A stretch of DNA of 64,000 nucleotides, taken from positions 67,535,554 through 67,599,553 of the forward strand of contig OX485803.1 in the NCBI GenBank assembly GCA_950295325.1, in the 5' to 3' direction. The notes beneath the pieces were generated by a model. It saw only the letters and a list, made by a program, of their open reading frames with translations, was not told the DNA's origin and searched no databases. Shown here one piece after another: positions 10,642-20,335 of this stretch (position 1 is its first letter; every line of letters starts with the position of its first letter). The translations under genes and the position numbers were made by a program. The DNA is from Polytrichum commune (Eukaryota > Streptophyta > Polytrichopsida > Polytrichales > Polytrichaceae).

Positions 10642-12373
10642 GTAAGTCCTGTTGCAAATCCTTCCCAAATCTCCTTCAATTCAGAAGGAACTCAAAAGTG
10701 ACCATAGAAAGTGCATCATTTTAAGGAAGCGACCATCCATTCAGTCTGTTCAAGAGTGCAGCTTTTTGACAGAAAAAAGCTTTTGGTATAATTTGTTATA
10801 AATTGATCAATGGTTATAATAATAATACTTTGACAAATGTTTTACTGCTATTAAAGGTATTCCAAATGCTGGAATGATTGTTTTATGGATGCCTATCTGG
10901 AAGTCTTGAACATTGATCTCTTTAGACGTTGGAATCAAGATTCTTAGTTTTGCTCATTGTATTGTTGCAATCAGACTCCTCACATTTGCATTACAAGATG
11001 CTAACAATGTGCGTCTTTACAAGCAATAAGGGTTTGCTGTTGTGTCAAAGAAGAAAGGTCTGACGATTCCTAATGGGGAAGACAAAGATTTTGAATTCTC
11101 ATATTCTAGCCATAAAGAGGAGTTAACGAGGATCAATTGTGGGTAAGTTGTTCTGTCACCCAGATGAGGAGTTTGACATGGATGTTGGAGGTGGTCCACT
11201 AGCATCTGCAAGTCATGGATATCATGGATATCATGTCTTCATGAGATGAATTGATGTCAAGAAGACACCTTATTGGTGATATTAGCAGGTCATCTCACTC
11301 CTGTCTTGCACAATATATAGTTCTATAGAGAGAAGTGCGGAGTTAGGAGGTTGGTTGCAAGGCTTTGGTATTCCTAAGAGGGGTACATATAATCATTTTT
11401 CTGCCTTGAAAAACCATTTTACATGATATGACAACAATCTGATTACTTTGCTGCAATTAGGTTGAAGAATGAAAATTTCTTCCAGAACCATTGCAAAAGA
11501 GCTCACTGCATTGGATGTGTTCATGCAGTGGCTGCGGAGGCAAAGCATCCAATGTTTTAGTTTCTCAAATAGTTCACATGGTGCAAGTGAATTCGTTGAT
11601 ATTTTGAGAAGGAGGGCTCTTGTATCTTCCTCTGGCAGAGGTGATGTTCGAGTGAGAATACTTGTCTGCTTCATTCAAGGGTTTGGTGAGGTGCAGTTTT
11701 TTGGAATACCAGAATGTACTTGTGTCTTGTTGATTTAAAACCTTAGTTATCTCACATGTTTTCTCGATCTTTATAAACAGAAAGTTAGCATTCTACCTTA
11801 AGCCATTGTTACAGATTTGGCAGTACATGTTCTGATGTGTCTGGTAGGACATACTTGTTGCTGTAAGAATGTTTAGATATTCACTGGATATGTGTAGGCT
11901 ACATCACTTACATCAGGCCCTAGAATGAAAGAGGTGAACATTCGTATATATGAAGAGGAAGCAGCAAAAATTTTCAAATGCGTTTCTGTTGGATCAGCAA
12001 TTACTTGTGTCAAATGCTCTGGTAGAGAATACAATACTGATGTCATGGTTACCTCCTTATCAATGTGGTTGGTACTTTTGTGTGCTAAGGTAAGTGAGCC
12101 ACAAAGTGACACTTTCAGGAAGTTATGCTATTCTGACAGGTTAAATAGCGGGTTAGTCAATTCAAAAAAATTCCTATTTATTTATTTATTTATTCAAACA
12201 TGTGGCTTGGACACGTTGTGCCTTGGCCTTCTCAATTAGCCATTGTGATTGGCCAAATTTGGTTGTACATCTTGAAATGTTCTTGCATCCTTCTTACATT
12301 CTTGATAACACAATGTTGGGGCTAATGAATGCTGGTAGGAAAACTGGCCTCCCACTGAATTGGAGTGTGACAG
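10642..12373 (+). other. Internal CACTA region with unassigned exon-like pieces
   Basis: At 11898-12089 there are 64 open codons (KEVNIRIYEEEAAKIFKC...) between TGTGTAG and AAG-GTAAGTG, which look like an acceptor and a donor. A second open stretch lies near 11,038-11,138 (GEDKDFEFSYSSHKEEL...) and ends at a GGGTAAGTT donor-like site. A third is at 11,469-11,738. I do not recognise a family for any of them. Given the ACR and ZFPL1 pieces next door, further captured exons are the simplest reading. Confidence 0.4.
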
Positions 12374-15300
12374 ATGGACAAGAATTCAAGAGATGAACTA
12401 TTGCACCTACAACTCTGGGACCTAGAGGAGAAGGAGGCAAATGGACTGCACCTCTCATCATATCCTTGTCCCTGTAAAAAGTGCATGGGTGGGACGGTTC
12501 TATCAAGAGAAACCATTCGCAAGCATTTGAGGCATTACAAACGCGACCCACAGTTCCAAACATCAATACTGGTATTTGTTGGTATTTCTGAAACTTGACT
12601 GAAATAATGTGCGTTGTTGACTACCCATGATGTGCTATGTTGACTAGCCATAGTCACATATGTTAATGTCGTGACTACGAGTAGTCATAGATGTAGATAT
12701 GTGGGAGTACAAGCAGCTAGAGCCACTGAAACCATATTGCCTTGACCATGGCGGGATAGCATAACTTCCACTGAATATGTGCTACTTCTCATTTACCCCG
12801 ACCAACTGAATTATAACAGTCTACGAATACATGTCCTCCAACTTGTGTGGTCGTTTGCTACAGAGTAGGTGTTAATAGGTCTAGCTTCTGGTAGAAGTCG
12901 GCACTAACCTCACTGATTCTGTGGGACTATATATCTTGGCACGTGCATATGCAGTCTGGTCTTAGTGCCCAATCAAGTACAGTACTAAATACTGATGAGG
13001 TTCCTCCAAACGCTGTGGATGCCGAACCCGAGGAAGGCAGCGACGTATATCAGGATGCGAATGAGGAAGGCGATTTTGAAGTGCAGCAGATGATAACAGA
13101 GTGCTTTGGCCGGTTTGAGAACGACATTGGTGATAGCCAGGAGGATGAAGTACTTGAAGCTGAACGGGAGTTTATGGCCGATGAAGGAATGGATCTACTG
13201 GAAGAATCTTCCATACCACTGTACGAGGGAAGCAAAACAAGCTGAGTAGTTGCAGTCATTCTCCTTCTCAATTGCTTTGCCGTTTTTGGAGTATCCAATG
13301 CATGCGCTACAGAATTGCTGAAGTTGATTTCGGAGCTACTACCTGTCAAAAACACTCTTCCGAAGTCTTACTATGAAGCTCGCAAGTATCTAAGACAACT
13401 CGGATTATCATTTGTCTCTATACATGCCTGTGTAAATGGGTGTTGTTTATTCCGAAAGGAGCTAGAAGGCGCAATGAATTGTCCAAAGTGTGGACAATTG
13501 AGGTACAAATCGGAGTCAAGCAGGACACCAATGAAAGTTTTGCGGCATTTTCCACTTATACCACGGCTGCGAAGGATGTATCGGTGTACATCTCTTGCAA
13601 AATTAAATAAGTGGCATACCGAACGGAAGGACCGTTGTGGCAATGTGGAGTGCGTTCCGGACTCGAAGGCATGGAAACACATTGACTCCGTATATCCAGG
13701 GTTTGCGTTGGAAGAAAGGAACATACGACTCGGACTTGCCCTAGACGGTGTGAATCCGTTCTCCAACCAATCCCTAAGCCACTCCACTTGGCCAGTTGTG
13801 CTACTGAACTACAATCTGCCACCATGGTTGGTGACAAAGCGGTTTTTCTTAATGTTGGCCCTTCTCATTCCTGGGAAAGAGAGCGTGACATCTGAAAATG
13901 TGGACGTGTACCTTGCTCCTTTGATTGAGGAATTGAAGCAACTTTGGGAAGGCATTGATGCAGTAGACGCATCTGCGGAGAGGGTGAATAGGAATTTCAC
14001 GTTGAAGGCCATCCTCATGTGGTGCATTCATGACTTCCCGGCATATGGATTAGTGTCAGGGCAAGTGACAAAGGGGTACAAAGGGTGCACCGAATGCGGT
14101 CCTAGTGTAACAACCCGACGTTCAGCTGCATTAACGAAGAATGTATATTTAGGACATCGTCGCTTCTTGAACCGAACCCATCCATATCGAAGATTGCAGA
14201 GAGCTTTTGATGGATCACAGGAGACCCGTCCACCACCAAGACAGCTAAGTGGCCGTGACGTAGTCCGGTATGCGATGAGGAGGGAAAACTGGTTGGCTGA
14301 CTCCCCACGAAACAGACCAGGAGGTGTTAACGATCCAGTACATGACACAGGCGTGAAGAGATTGTCTGCATTTTTTGCACTGCCATACTGGCAGGTGAGT
14401 GTATAGATTCAATTTCTGTGTGAAACCCTCACGACTTAACATAACATTAGTAATAGTCAAAGGAAAACTGAGAGCTTTGCAGCTTGGTTTGGAGGACTAC
14501 TGGCAGTCAAATTACAGTCACATCCATGCAAAGTTGAATACAGTCAAATATGATTGACTACACATAGTGCTCGCTAATATAATAGTGTATACGATATGAT
14601 GAGGAAGAGTACATATATATTTCCACTAATGGGAGCCATTGTTTGTATGCAGTCTCTTGCGATAAGGCATGTGCTTGATGCAATGCATTGTGAAAAGAAC
14701 TTATGTGAGAACATCATGAAGACAATTTGGGGTTTAAAGGATAACCTCAAAGTACGGATGGATCTAGCGGAAGCAAACATAAGGCCGGAATTGCACGCAA
14801 TTTCTGGTGGTGCTGAGGGAACGTTGTTGATACCAAGAGCTCCGTATATTCTATCAAGAGCAGAGAAGGTTGTGTTTACAAATATCATCCGTGGATTGAA
14901 GACTCCTAGCAATTACGTGGGCCAACTGTCTCAAAGAATCACAGGAGATGGAGAGTTAAGAGGAATGAAGAGTCACGACTACCACATTCTAATGCAACAA
15001 ATCTTGCCATTGTGCTTACGAACGATCTTACCAAAGGATGTCCGAATTGCCATTATTCGGATATGCCGCGTCTTTGCCCGTTTGTGCGTGAAGTCGGTGG
15101 ACCCTTCAAGCATGACTGATTTGTTCAATGAGACAGCCGTGACTATGTGTATGTTGGAAAGGGTCTTCCCACCAGCATTCTTCGATGTCATGTCCCACTT
15201 GCCTATTCATTTGGTACAACAGTTAGACATTTGCGGACCAGTGCACACCCGGTGGATGTACCCGATGGAACGGTACCTGAAAACTCTGAAAGGATATGTG

Positions 15301-16670
15301 CGTCTTCGAAGCAATCCTGAAGGCTCTATGGCACAAGGCTACATCATGGATGAAGCAGTGGGGTTTTGTACTGAATATATGCAACATTGTTGTGAAAGTG
15401 AGCGTCGTGTGTGGGACGACAAAGAAGAACCTGCAATGAATAGCGAGGTCATGGAAGGAAATGGGCGGCACAGGTTGTTGCCAGACGAATTACGGTTTTG
15501 GATCCATGAGTTTGTGCTGAACAATGCGGAGCCATTGCAAGTTTACAGAGAGTAAATCCACGCACTTTGTGTTGTTGCTCCTGTGACTACATTGTTAACT
15601 AGTAACGATAGTCATAAGCATTCATAATCTGACTAAATGCAGTACCAGATATGCTTCATATGACTAAATGCAGTACAAGAATATGCTTCATTTGACTAAA
15701 TGGAGTCATCATAGCTATTTGGATGACTATTTTCAGTCATTGCATCATTAAGCTTTAATCACAATGTCGTGGGATTTGAAGTAATTAACGACTACAAAAT
15801 GTGAGTGTCTGGTGCAGACGGCACGCTACAGAAATGACCCGAAGGAAGAGGTCAAGGGAAGACATGCGACGTCAACAGCGGGGTAGGAGATTGGAGTACC
15901 CAAGCAACATGGAAGAGGAGGCCTTTACAACATGGTTTCCTGTTGTAGTGCAAGATGAGATCAACCAAGGGACTGATGTATCCATGGACGTTCAAGCATT
16001 GCTAATGCCGCCCTCAAGGAACGCCAAGTCCTACAAGTCAATGTATGCATATGGCAACCACATAAGGGTTCGTAGCATAGAATCAAACATGAATACATGT
16101 GATAGTGGTGTGGCTACGACCTTTTTGCAAGCATGTCGTGCGAGCAGCAGTTCTAGAAATGTACGGACAACAAATTTAGAATACATAGGATGGGTGGAAG
16201 AAATAATAGGGGTAGACTATGGAGAGTTTGAGTTGATAGTTTTGTATTGCACATGGGTGAGAGCCAACCTCCGTGGCGTCGGAGCAACAATGAAACGTGA
16301 CGACTACGGCTTCACATTGATCAAATTCGATCGTGTCATACCGTATTCAACAGACTCATTTGCATTTCCCCTCCATGTGCAACAAGTCTTTTTTGTGGAC
16401 GATGTGGAGAATCCCGAATGGAAAGTTGTGCTGAGGAAAGAAGCTCGAGGTGCAAGAGTGGCGTCTACATCTGAGAGAAGACCCGAACCACTTAGTTTAC
16501 ATGTAGGCAGCGATGAAGACCACCGAGGATTGAGATCTGATATTTTAAACGAAGATGTGGAACCTGGCGCACCGGTGCTAGAAGGCTGCGCAGTACTAGA
16601 AGCTGAGGACGTTCATGCAGCACTACAAGAAAGAGAGGTAGAGCCAGATAACAATGAAGAGAGATTATAG
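12374..16670 (+). CDS. tnp2/TnpD-type CACTA transposase, with one premature stop
   Basis: This is the catalytic transposase of the element. Exons are 12374-12571, 12955-14394, 14653-15551 and 15818-16670, with GT/AG sites and phases 0, 0 and 2; the total is 1,130 codons. Exon 1 holds the transposase-associated Cys motif (YPCPCKKC...RKHLRHYKRDP). Exon 2 carries the tnp2 core: CPKCGQLRY, LALDGVNPF and HDFPAYGL with GCTECG. Exon 3 opens with IRHVLDAMHCEKN and continues into the DUF4218-type region (SHLPIHLVQQL...RWMYPMERYLKTLKGYV). Exon 4 has the DUF4216-type strand YGEFELIVLYCTWV. The Asp residues in LDG, HDF and LDAMH fit the expected DDE/D triad. A TGA at 13243-13245 interrupts exon 2 between EGSKTS and VVAVILLLNCF, where the family reads through. 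The frame is otherwise open, so this is a nonsense mutation or a readthrough site. Confidence 0.92.
12600..12690. promoter_or_regulatory. TGACTA/TAGTCA cluster in tnp2 intron 1
   Basis: Five exact hexamers (three TGACTA, two TAGTCA) lie within about 80 bases of intron 1. They use the same core as the subterminal repeats. Confidence 0.65.
15580..15765. promoter_or_regulatory. TGACTA/TAGTCA cluster in tnp2 intron 3
   Basis: Six exact hexamers occur, plus a CATATGACTAAATGCAGTAC-type unit repeated about three times at 35-base spacing. Intron 2 (14395-14652) has two further hexamers and four CAGTCA variants. Confidence 0.65.
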
Positions 16671-16679
16671 TCTGGCCTT

Positions 16680-16902
16680 TTGAGACGTCGCCTGATGTAG
16701 TCAAATTGGACTAAAACTAGTCAAATTGGTCACCATGGTCGTACCCAATGAGTAAAATTTTGTTCCCGAAGTTCGCCCCCTCGAGGTCCTCTTATTTTTT
16801 ACTACAACTTGACTGGGAATCTTCTTGGAATCTATTTTTACTAGTTGTAGTCATCATGTGACTAGTTAGTCGAGTTTGGTCAACTTGCTCTAGTAAAAAA
16901 AA
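16680..16902. promoter_or_regulatory. Right subterminal motif region
   Basis: At least four TGACTA/TAGTCA hexamers lie between the tnp2 stop codon and the right terminal inverted repeat, together with near matches (GGACTA, TAGTCG, TGACTG). It is shorter and sparser than the left array. Confidence 0.65.
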
Positions 16903-16920
16903 CCTGTATTTGGCATAGTG
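16890..16920 (-). repeat. CACTA right terminal inverted repeat
   Basis: CCTGTATTTGGCATAGTG at 16,903-16,920 is the reverse complement of the left end. The GGT target duplication follows immediately. Confidence 0.93.
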
Positions 16921-17183
16921 GGTCTAATTCCAACTAGATCTATCTATTCATTAAGAGTTGTCTAACTCCAATGAATAACATTCATCTTTCCAATTCTGGA
17001 GTGGTCTAACTCCAGTGCACCTCATCGAGAGTTGTCAACCTCATGTACACATGTTTTCAATATGGAATGGTCTAATTCCAATGCACTATATGCAGAGCTG
17101 TCTAAACCCAGTGCACATGTTGTCAATCTTGAGTTGTCTAACTCCAATTCATCCATCTTCAACTAAGAGTTGTCTAGCTCCCA
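16921..17183. repeat. Right half of the short-palindrome array
   Basis: Repeating GAGTTGTCTAACTCCAAT-like units about 45-60 bases apart continue the array at 540-660. The last unit is cut by the MITE at 17,184. Confidence 0.7.
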
Positions 17184-17709
17184 CACGGGTAGATCACTTA
17201 GTGCATTTTAAAAACGACGTGCGGCATAATATAGAGATGATTAAAATCATTTGAAATAAAAATTATAAAGGAATTCTAAATAATGAAGGGGCCATTAAAT
17301 GTAGAAAATCCCATTATAAGTAAGTTAGATGAACATAAAACGTGGGCCATTATTTTTTGTAATATTAATATATAGGCTGAAGATAAGGATCCTAGAAGGT
17401 ATTTTTAGTATGGCATGTAAGTGGGTTTAGGACTCACGGGGATGATTTGTTTTCATGTTTTCCCTCAACATTCGTCAATTGCGTTAGGAAGTAGATTAGG
17501 TTTTATTACTTAAAAAGAATATAGAGTACAAAAAATTGCAGTGACTTGGACAATATAAGTAATGGAAGGGTGCAAACAAATGGGCAATTTTTGAAATTTA
17601 AGTAATTATATGGAGGCTTTAATTCAGCCCTTGAAGGTAAATAGCCCCAAAACAAAAAAACCCCAGCCACACGTGATGCACAAAAATGCCTTAGAGTGAT
17701 CTACCCGTG
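17184..17709 (+). mobile_element. hAT-like MITE, copy A (526 bp)
   Basis: The ends are CACGGGTAGATCACT and its reverse complement AGTGATCTACCCGTG. They are flanked by the 8-bp duplication AGCTCCCA (17,176-17,183 and 17,710-17,717). Eight-base duplications are typical of hAT elements. No coding capacity is seen. A second copy lies in opposite orientation at 53,444-54,026. Confidence 0.9.
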
Positions 17710-17789
17710 AGCTCCCATCATTCTCTGCTTACACACTGGCACATGTGATTAGAATACTCAATCATTCATCAATATTTGTAGTTACTTTA

Positions 17790-17965
17790 CACCCACGGGC
17801 GATCGCCTGTGGGAGCTCCCACCTGGTGGGCGGAGTCTCTCACAGGCACACGCTTGAGATGCATCTACTACTCTTGGAAATTTGGGGACACCACGGGCGC
17901 ACCCGTGAGATGCACCTACTATTGTGCTGAGTGCGTTTTGAGGCATCCACGGATGCACCCGTGGG
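17790..17965. repeat. Cluster of CACGGG..CCCGTG palindromes
   Basis: CACGGGCGATCGCCTGTG (17,794-17,811), CACGGGCGCACCCGTG (17,892-17,907) and a looser CCACGGATGCACCCGTGG near 17,947 follow each other. Each is followed by a GAGATGCA or GGAGCTCCC-type motif. The first, with its GTGGGCGGAGTC tail, also occurs at 163-215. Confidence 0.6.
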
Positions 17966-18144
17966 GGGCCCCACGAGCTCACTAGCACGCTACAGTGCAT
18001 TATAGACACTAACCTCTTCATCCAAGTGTGGCACGCTCTCCATGGTAAGTTCCTCAAGAGTCAAGGGGATGGGCTTCAATGATAAGAATGAAATGAACAT
18101 CTAAATGGTTGCCTTATATACAATGTGAGCATTCTCTCCAATTT

Positions 18145-18420
18145 TAAAGGTACATAACATGCATTCCTTCCAATTCCTAACACCACAAGGTCATCACGTA
18201 CTAATCCTCTACCATATATAGTAATCATGATCGATGGTAGTGGAGGTCTATGTCGTATGTCCATGAAGTACGAATAGATTACTAGGCAAGATGATTCTTC
18301 CTTGGTACTAATTTGGCTCAAGTTTTTCACCACCATCACTAATGATTGTTCCTCATGCATGTAAACTAATATGACCTTTATAATTTCGCCATTCATAGCC
18401 TATAGTCAAGCTAATTCATA
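18145..18420. repeat. Dispersed repeat S, intact copy
   Basis: This segment (AATTCCTAACACCACA ... CGTACTAAT ... ACCATATATAGTAA ... CTCATGCATGTAAACTAATA) recurs at 19,805-19,862 plus 23,166-23,370. There it is split by a 3.3-kb insertion. No gene is seen in either copy. Confidence 0.75.
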
Positions 18421-18599
18421 TTGATACCCTATTAAGCTTAGAAATCCACTTAGGCATGTCTCCCATAACAAAACATAGGCATGTTTAATTCCAACACATT
18501 ATTGAACTTATGGACGCCTTCATTTGACGTTCAACTTCACATCTAAAGTGACACGTGACGTTATAGGTGACAAAAATGAAAGTCAATTGACATAGTATA

Positions 18600-19800
18600 C
18601 CTTTATTAAAAAAAACATTTGAATATGACTTCCACAAAACACACATTATGACACACAATTATCGAACCTAGATTATGCGACGATTCTTATGCACATTACA
18701 TGATCATATGGGTAACTCCCAATGATGGACATGTTTACGTGGGTTACTTGTTTTAATGATTATACCTTTAAGGTATTCTAATTGTATGAATTCCATACAA
18801 TTGCCCTCCATACATATATATAAACATTAATATAGTATTCATACGGGGCATATCTTATATACATCCCACATGGACATATCCACGTGGGTTATTTACCAAA
18901 TAAATTATACATCCAATATATTTTGAAGGTGAACATATCAAACAACAAACACCAAACATACCCAATCTTATAGTAGATAGTGAGTTTTTACATCTCTTAT
19001 TTGTACCCACTATTTATAACATTTGAATATGACTTCCACAACACACACATTATGACACAAAATTATCGAACCTAGATTATGCGATGATTCTTGGCCACAA
19101 ACAAGATTTGGACCGCTAATAATTGTGCGCTTCGTACACTGAACATGATATTTAGTCTTGGAACATATTTAATGTTAATACCACCCTACCATGCTCAACA
19201 ATACTTTCCAATTCTTTGATATTTAGTATTAGATATAAATGTGCCGCTACCTTCCATATCATCACTTCCCTTCTTGTTTGCGTTGACATTTCATTTATAT
19301 TTAATATTATTTATTTTCAAATGATTATTGACATGTAGTGTGTGCGTTCATATTTGTTGTATCAAACATCATATATGATCTTTGATGCAGTGCATATAGA
19401 TATTTAATGATAATGCAATTGACCTTACCAACCAAAGTAGATTATGTTTTATAATGTCGAAACAACCTATAGAATGTCCGGGTAGGCTATCTATGAAGAT
19501 CAATATATTTAACCCGTCCATATGAAATGGTTGGATGGGAGCGTATCTTAGAGGGCAAATGTTGGTTAATTAAGGAAGGAATTGTAATATATGTATACAT
19601 ATCATACAAATAAATATGCAATATTATTCCGATATCATATCATATTAAATGTTCACAGGTGGACTTGCAACGGACCAACTACACATTCAGTGTTCGGAGA
19701 GGGTGTTTGAAATCCCAAACCCTAAATCATTTTTAGATCGGCACTTCTTAGTTTGGAAGGTGAGGAGGTTAATATTAACGGAATATTTATTTGCATAAAT
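18600..19800. repeat. Dispersed repeat family R, locus 1
   Basis: It contains the block ACACATTATGACACACAATT (18,646 on, and again near 19,040), the block CATCCCACATGGACAT...CCACGTGGG (18,860-18,950) and the block TGACATGTAGTGTGTGCGTT (from 19,329) through to about 19,760. The same blocks recur in order at 33,480-34,320. Blocks two and three also flank the decayed gene at 28.2-33.3 kb. No coding sequence is present here and the element class is unclear. Confidence 0.7.
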
Positions 19801-19969
19801 ATATCAAAGGTATATAATAAGCATTCCCTCCAATTCCTAACACCACATGTTCATTATGTTATCGTGATGTGAGCCGGCTACTAGTTAAAACCTAGGCATT
19901 TATGTATGTTATTGTAATTTTTAAAATATAGATTAATATGATGTTCTAGTTAGTTGTTTAAGTTGAGAC

Positions 19970-19995
19970 CCGGTCTTGAGATCAAGACCGGGATA
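19970..19995. other. Perfect hairpin CCCGGTCTTGA-TCAAGACCGGG
   Basis: An 11-bp perfect inverted repeat with almost no loop lies about 110 bases inside the 3.3-kb insertion. Its role is unknown. Confidence 0.6.
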
Positions 19996-20059
19996 ATTTG
20001 GTAAAAATAAGTTGGTAGGTAGCACTTGGTAAATACGACTCGGGGAGGATAGGATTTAC

Positions 20060-20335
20060 CGGCAGTGGCCATCACCTAGCCACTTAGGGTTTCTAAAAGC
20101 CCTAACCCCAAGGGATTTTTATTGGCTAACCGCTTAAGGGTTGTAGAAGCCCTAAACCCAAAGGCTTTCTATTGATTAGCTGCTCAGGGATTTCAGAAGC
20201 CCTAACCCCAAATGTTTCATATTCACTAGCCGGTCGGGGGTTCTAGAAGCCTTTACTCCAATGATTTTCTATTAATTATCCGCTTAAGGGTTCTAAAAGT
20301 TTTTTTTCCCAATTATTTTCTATTGGCTGAAGGAG
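20060..20335. repeat. Minisatellite, about five units of about 60 bp
   Basis: Units share the pattern TAGCC(A/G)CTTAGGG-TTCTAGAAGCCCTAACCCCAA-GGATTTTCTATTGGC and degrade toward the right end. It lies inside the 3.3-kb insertion. Confidence 0.8.

Larger units (their letters stand above)
661..16920. mobile_element. Complete CACTA (En/Spm) DNA transposon, 16,260 bp
   Basis: The element starts with CACTATGCCAAATACAGG at 661 and ends with the exact reverse complement at 16,903-16,920. It is flanked by the 3-bp direct repeat GGT (658-660 and 16,921-16,923), the target duplication size of CACTA elements. Inside are a minus-strand TnpA-like gene, a plus-strand tnp2-type gene, TGACTA/TAGTCA subterminal motifs at both ends and pieces of host genes between the two transposase genes. 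Perfect 18-base ends and an exact target duplication point to a fairly recent insertion. The tnp2 gene has one in-frame stop, so this copy may not be autonomous. Confidence 0.96.
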
